Source: JBBQKI01 sp038326725 (GTDB taxonomy: Bacteria > Bacteroidota > Bacteroidia > Flavobacteriales > Flavobacteriaceae). From it: DNA of 64,000 bases. The translations under genes and the position numbers were made by a program. This document shows positions 60,929 through 64,000 of this stretch, piece after piece. Location: assembly GCA_038326725.1 (NCBI GenBank), contig JBBQKI010000009.1:3398-67397 (forward strand), given 5' to 3'. The notes beneath the pieces were generated by a model, which made no database searches, had not been told where the DNA came from, and saw nothing but the letters and a program-made list of their open reading frames with translations. Positions within the stretch are counted from its first letter, which is position 1. Every line of letters begins with the position of its first letter.

Positions 60929-61450
60929 TTATAAAATTGTTTTTAATTCCGTTTCAAGTTCGGCAAAAGTAAAAGTTCGTTCATAAAATTTACGATCGCC
61001 TTTTTTATAGATGAGCGTTGCAGGTATTGCCCCACTCCATTCCGGCGATACTTTAGGGATCCAACTGTTGGCATCGGCATCATCCAGCAATACCACATCC
61101 GATTTAATATTCTGTTTTTCAATAAAAGGAATTACTTGACCTTCGAGTTTGTCGGGAAAATCAAGGCTCACTAAAAGCACTTTCACTTTTTGTGGGGCGT
61201 AATCCGAGTTTAGTTTTTCAAATGCCGGCAATTCCTTAATACACGGCTTGCACCATGTTGCCCAAAAATTGACTACATACGTGGTGTCATTGTTTTTATT
61301 GAGCCAAAGAGACAATTCTTCAAAATCGTAAATTGGAATGTTGTTTATTAAAGTATTTTCTAGATTACTGTTTTCAGAAATGGCTTCAGGTTTTTTATCT
61401 CCACAACTTAGGCAGAACACTAAAAGTAAAAGAAATAAATGGGTTTTCAT
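60929..61450 (-). CDS. TlpA-type thiol-disulfide reductase lipoprotein
   Basis: 173 residues with a lipobox (MKTHLFLLLLVFCLSCGDKK, Cys16). The thioredoxin-like core has NFWATWCKPCIKELPAF, with Cys67 and Cys70 as the redox pair, and the VVLLDDADANSWIPKVSPEW segment with a cis-Pro-type loop (SGAIPATLIYKKGD). It should reduce periplasmic disulfides. It is first of three minus-strand genes (TlpA, redoxin, rhodanese) read as an operon. Confidence 0.9.
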   Translation of the reverse strand: MKTHLFLLLLVFCLSCGDKKPEAISENSNLENTLINNIPIYDFEELSLWLNKNNDTTYVVNFWATWCKPCIKELPAFEKLNSDYAPQKVKVLLVSLDFPDKLEGQVIPFIEKQNIKSDVVLLDDADANSWIPKVSPEWSGAIPATLIYKKGDRKFYERTFTFAELETELKTIL

Positions 61451-61513
61451 TTTTTTAAAAAGACACTTTAAATTTTGAAGATTTAAAATTAAATAAAATA
61501 TAAAACCTAACGT

Positions 61514-61633
61514 ATGTTTATTAAAATTTATTTCATCCTTTCCGGTTTGTGCTTAAGCTTAATTTTAGGAATTTTACGGAATCATTCAAACAAAAGAAAA
61601 AGGAAAAGAAATGAAAATATTGGTCATCGATAA
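61514..61633 (+). CDS. Weak candidate 39-residue ORF overlapping trpG
   Basis: A frame with one hydrophobic helix (FIKIYFILSGLCLSLILGIL) and a basic tail (NHSNKRKRKRNENIGHR). It overlaps the trpG/pabA start by 23 bp in another frame. There are no tryptophan codons, so it is not a classical trp leader peptide. It is given only because its composition is membrane-like; most likely it is chance. Confidence 0.15.
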   Translation: MFIKIYFILSGLCLSLILGILRNHSNKRKRKRNENIGHR

Positions 61634-62180
61634 TTATGACAGTTTTGTTTACAACCTTGTCCATTATTTGGAAGAACTGCATTGTGAAGTTACCGTGGTC
61701 CGAAACGATGGGTTTTCAATGAAGGACGTTGCCGCGTTCGATAAAATCCTCCTCTCTCCCGGGCCGGGAATCCCCGATGAAGCGGGTAAATTAAAAAAGG
61801 TAATCCAACAATATGCTAGCACCAAAAGCATTTTAGGGATTTGTTTGGGCCAACAAGCCATTGCGGAAGTATTCGGCGGAAAACTTGAAAACCTCACGGA
61901 GGTTTACCACGGTGTGGCCACCAAAGCTAAAATAATAGTCGATGACGAACCTCTTTTTAATGAGTGCGAAAAGGAAATGGAAATTGGCCGCTACCATTCG
62001 TGGATAGTTTCAAAAGTTGATTTTCCCGAAGTATTGGAAATAACTTCCGTGGACGAAAACGACAATATCATGTCTCTTCGTCATAAGTTATATGATGTCC
62101 GCAGCGTGCAGTTTCACCCCGAAAGCGTACTTACTCCTTTTGGAAAGCAACTGCTGAAAAACTGGATAAATATGGATTAA
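61611..62180 (+). CDS. Anthranilate/aminodeoxychorismate synthase glutamine amidotransferase
   Basis: 189 residues, the class I glutamine amidotransferase subunit of anthranilate synthase (TrpG) or aminodeoxychorismate synthase (PabA). The triad is complete: Cys78 in GICLGQQ, His169 and Glu171 in QFHPES. The opening ILVIDNYDSFVYNLVHYL and SPGPGIPDEAG loop are standard. No trpE or pabB gene is next to it, so the two roles cannot be separated; an isolated gene favours a shared or PabA role. A short hairpin-free leader precedes it. Confidence 0.88.
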   Translation: MKILVIDNYDSFVYNLVHYLEELHCEVTVVRNDGFSMKDVAAFDKILLSPGPGIPDEAGKLKKVIQQYASTKSILGICLGQQAIAEVFGGKLENLTEVYHGVATKAKIIVDDEPLFNECEKEMEIGRYHSWIVSKVDFPEVLEITSVDENDNIMSLRHKLYDVRSVQFHPESVLTPFGKQLLKNWINMD

Positions 62181-62295
62181 TCTTGCGAGGTTGATTTCTT
62201 CCAAAGAATATCACTTAAAACTTTATGAAGCTTTTAATACACATTCAGTATTCAAATTTTTAATTTTAGAGAAATAACAATTAAAATAAAATATC

Positions 62296-62424
62296 ATGGC
62301 TAAGAAATTCGAAAGTAAAATTGAACAGAAAACACCCGGAAAACCTGGCGGCAATCCAAATCAAAAGACCAATAAGTTTGACATTGAAAAAGGGACCATC
62401 AAAAAACAACAAAACAAAAAGTAA
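62296..62424 (+). CDS. Small basic protein upstream of THX
   Basis: 42 residues, 15 of them Lys/Arg-like basic or polar (MAKKFESKIEQKTPGKPGGN and so on to KKQQNKK). Its stop overlaps the next ATG as TAATG, which implies translational coupling to ribosomal protein THX. I do not recognise a family. A ribosome-associated role is inferred from the coupling and the charge only. Confidence 0.55.
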   Translation: MAKKFESKIEQKTPGKPGGNPNQKTNKFDIEKGTIKKQQNKK

Positions 62425-62555
62425 TGGGAAAAGGTGACAAAAAATCCAGGCGTGGAAAGATTTCGCTTGGTTCTTTCGGGAAACTACGTCCCCGTAACAA
62501 AAAAGCAAGCAGTATCGAAGAAGCGAAAATTGAACCCAAAAAAAAGAAAAAATAA
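62424..62555 (+). CDS. 30S ribosomal protein THX
   Basis: 43 residues. The sequence MGKGDKKSRRGKISLGSFGK followed by LRPRNKK matches the THX signature (GKGDxKTRRGKI...GKxRP) of the small basic protein that fills a cavity in the 30S head, first known from Thermus. The start ATG overlaps the previous stop (TAATG). The acidic/lysine tail after residue 28 is a common extension in this phylum. A terminator follows. Confidence 0.85.
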   Translation: MGKGDKKSRRGKISLGSFGKLRPRNKKASSIEEAKIEPKKKKK

Positions 62556-62580
62556 TATCTTTTTTTAAAAACTTTAAAAT

Positions 62581-62618
62581 AAAGAACCCCCTCCACAAAT
62601 TTGAAGGGGGTTCTTTTT
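62581..62618 (+). terminator. Terminator after THX (shared with the ice-binding gene)
   Basis: AAAGAACCCCC and GGGGGTTCTTT form an 11-bp stem with a 13-nt loop and are followed by TTTTT on the plus strand; the reverse direction also has an A/T-rich flank, so it may serve both convergent genes. A nearly identical hairpin is at 63862-63898. Confidence 0.8.
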
Positions 62619-62639
62619 GGTTGGTATTTATAAAGGATA

Positions 62640-63671
62640 TTATTCCTTGATCAAACGTATTACAACACTTGATTTCTCACCGTTAATCTGTACTACATAA
62701 ACACCAACTGCAAGAGATGAAACATCTACTGCTTTTTCACCCTGCATTGCGCGAAGGTTTGTCTGGATTACTAGTTTTCCAGTCATGTCATAGATCGTCA
62801 TTTTCTCTAGAGAAATGTTGGTCCTGTTCACGAGGTTAACCACATTGCTTGTTGGGTTAGGATATAATACTAAACCACTATCCAATGAGTTTTCATTGAC
62901 TCCAAGTATACTATTGCCATCTAATGTAACGGCGGTCTGTGCCAGCGCCCTACCGTCAAAAGATGCTCCTGTCTGCATAGCTATCTGTGTTTGACATAAT
63001 ATGATTCCACTGAAGTCAGATGTTGTTCCAAGGGTAACCTGGCCGGCCACCTGCCAGAAGATGTTTGATGCCAGTGCACCTCCACTAAGATTAATAATGG
63101 CTCCGTTAGCTACAGTTAGATCCTGCGCTATCTCAAAGATCCAAACATCAGTTGGGCTGCCTGAGATAGTAACACCACCCTCAGATACCAAGACCCCGGT
63201 GCTCCATTTATAGACACCAGTAGTTAAGGTCTGTCCGGTAAGATCTCCAGCGTACAGTTCGGTATAATCTGGTGTTCGTCCGGCTGCGTCGGTGTATGCA
63301 GTTTCCATATCGCTCACAGCCGTAGTCAACATTGTTGGAGTTGGGGACGCATAGTCTGCCGCATATACTCTTCCATCAACTAAAGATGAAGTTGCAAATT
63401 GACCTGAGGGATCTAATATTAAACTAAATCCAGTTATGGCAGTATGGTCAATAGGACTAACTCCAATATCTCCAACAATTGAAGTGGTTCCTGTAGCTGA
63501 AATTCCTGTTTTTGCTAGAACTACGAAATTGCCAGAGGTGCCAAGATCCACTGGCGCTGGTGATTGGGACACAGCAATAGCAGGCATCATTAAAGCAATC
63601 GTCAGAATCGTTCCTAGAAAGCGCCTCAAGTTGTTTGACGTTGTTTTCGAATTTTGTGTATAGTTTTTCAT
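62640..63671 (-). CDS. Ice-binding family protein (DUF3494) with T9SS sorting domain
   Basis: 343 residues from the Met at 63671 (signal peptide MKNYTQNSKTTSNNLRRFLG, then IALMMPAIAVSQS). Residues about 41-250 are the DUF3494 beta-solenoid: NFVVLAKTGISATGTTSIVG, IGVSPIDHTAITGFSLILDP, NIFWQVAGQVTLGTTSDFSG and ILCQTQIAMQTGASFDGRAL. The last ~80 residues are a type A T9SS C-terminal sorting domain (LVLYPNPTSNVVNLVNR, AVGVYVVQINGEKSSVVIR). It should be secreted across the outer membrane and bind ice crystals. Such proteins point to sea-ice or other cold habitats. Confidence 0.9.
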   Translation of the reverse strand: MKNYTQNSKTTSNNLRRFLGTILTIALMMPAIAVSQSPAPVDLGTSGNFVVLAKTGISATGTTSIVGDIGVSPIDHTAITGFSLILDPSGQFATSSLVDGRVYAADYASPTPTMLTTAVSDMETAYTDAAGRTPDYTELYAGDLTGQTLTTGVYKWSTGVLVSEGGVTISGSPTDVWIFEIAQDLTVANGAIINLSGGALASNIFWQVAGQVTLGTTSDFSGIILCQTQIAMQTGASFDGRALAQTAVTLDGNSILGVNENSLDSGLVLYPNPTSNVVNLVNRTNISLEKMTIYDMTGKLVIQTNLRAMQGEKAVDVSSLAVGVYVVQINGEKSSVVIRLIKE

Positions 63672-63713
63672 AATAATTTCTTTTACAGTTGAATATATAA
63701 GGCTTGCATTAGT

Positions 63714-63741
63714 CAAATATGTACTGCATTGGATAGGCAAA
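63714..63741 (-). promoter_or_regulatory. Possible promoter of the ice-binding gene
   Basis: On the minus strand TTTG at 63738-63741 and CATATTTG at 63714-63721 (one mismatch to TAnnTTTG), spacer 16 bp, which is shorter than usual. It lies 43 bp upstream of the start codon. Confidence 0.3.
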
Positions 63742-63861
63742 CGTAAAGTAATAAAAGCCGTCGGGCAGCAAATTTTTAGCCAATTTTTAGCCAAAGTGTA
63801 AAAATAATCGATAAAGTGATATTTGCGCCCATCTAACTTTCATATCCAAAACCATTAATAT

Positions 63862-63898
63862 AAAGAAACCCCCTCCACAAATGTGAAGGGGGTTCTTT
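63862..63898 (-). terminator. Terminator hairpin after the edge gene, duplicate of 62581
   Basis: AAAGAA(a)CCCCC pairs with GGGGGTTCTTT; only a few bases differ from the hairpin at 62581-62618. It lies between the ice-binding gene start region and the stop of the partial gene at 63921. Confidence 0.75.
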
Positions 63899-63920
63899 TT
63901 TGGTTGGTTTTATAAGGATA

Positions 63921-64000
63921 TTATTCCTTGATCAAACGTTTTACAACACTTGATTTCTCACCGTTGATCTGTACAACGTACACCCCGGCAGCCAATGATG
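63921..64000 (-). CDS. T9SS-cargo protein, last 25 residues (runs off the window)
   Basis: Only the end of the type A sorting domain is visible (SLAAGVYVVQINGEKSSVVK, RLIKE stop). It is nearly the same as the end of the ice-binding protein at 62640, and the downstream DNA with its terminator is also similar. It is therefore probably a related, tandemly duplicated gene, but its N-terminal domain cannot be seen. Confidence 0.8.
   Translation of the reverse strand, partial: SLAAGVYVVQINGEKSSVVKRLIKE

Overview
The window is a 64 kb chromosomal segment of a member of the Bacteroidota, most likely a marine or cold-adapted Flavobacteriaceae species. Evidence: the TAnnTTTG promoter boxes of this phylum; a type IX secretion (T9SS) C-terminal sorting domain; the near absence of Shine-Dalgarno sequences except at rpsU; a tmRNA tag GENNYALAA; typical families (DUF3857, DUF2851, CreD with its small regulator, TPR plus plug-less outer-membrane barrel); and an ice-binding (DUF3494) protein at the right edge. 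No rRNA operon, CRISPR array, transposase or prophage was seen.

Layout. 1-5.7 kb (minus strand): the classic translation/transcription block, read as tRNA-Thr(TGT), tRNA-Tyr, tRNA-Gly, tRNA-Thr(GGT), tuf, tRNA-Trp, secE, nusG, rplK, rplA, rplJ, rplL, rpoB (5' part only), with a consensus promoter in front of the tRNAs. 5.7-7.3 kb: hpf, a XerC/D-type recombinase and rpsU, the last with an exceptional strong Shine-Dalgarno. 7.3-31.3 kb: mixed housekeeping and envelope genes (acyl-CoA dehydrogenase, alanine/sodium symporter, cysteine synthase-like enzyme, LolE-type permease, NamZ lipoprotein, metalloprotease lipoprotein, amidohydrolase, barrel plus giant TPR pair, FtsE, subtilase). Three heptameric tandem repeat arrays lie between these genes, and GC-rich palindromic repeat units sit inside the coding sequence of two exported proteins.

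31.4-46.2 kb: a surface polysaccharide locus with alternating gene blocks: two GT2 enzymes, a frameshifted GT61, an FdtA-like ketoisomerase and an FdtB-like aminotransferase (together suggesting a 3-amino-3,6-dideoxyhexose), two GT4 enzymes, a sulfotransferase, two different Wzx flippases, a FemAB/GNAT-like acyltransferase, a membrane sulfatase/phosphotransferase-like protein, a NoeA-like methyltransferase and a small membrane protein. The last five minus-strand genes overlap end to start, including one whose only sensible start is ATT.

46.2-64 kb: typA and kdsA diverge; then the CreD operon with its winged-helix regulator, two tandem DUF3857 proteins of equal length, a saccharopine dehydrogenase-like enzyme, tmRNA preceded by a candidate structured RNA, an alpha/beta hydrolase lipoprotein bracketed by the tmRNA end and a degenerate copy of it, a TlpA/redoxin/rhodanese redox operon, a TrpG/PabA amidotransferase, ribosomal protein THX with a small basic partner, and an ice-binding protein followed at the edge by the 3' end of a related T9SS cargo gene.

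No wholly new defence or mobile system was recognised. The most distinctive items are the overlapping five-gene polysaccharide-modification operon with its ATT start, the repeat units that rewrite signal-peptide regions, the rpsU leader, and the candidate RNA and att-like scar around tmRNA. All family calls rest on reading the sequence; no database search was run.
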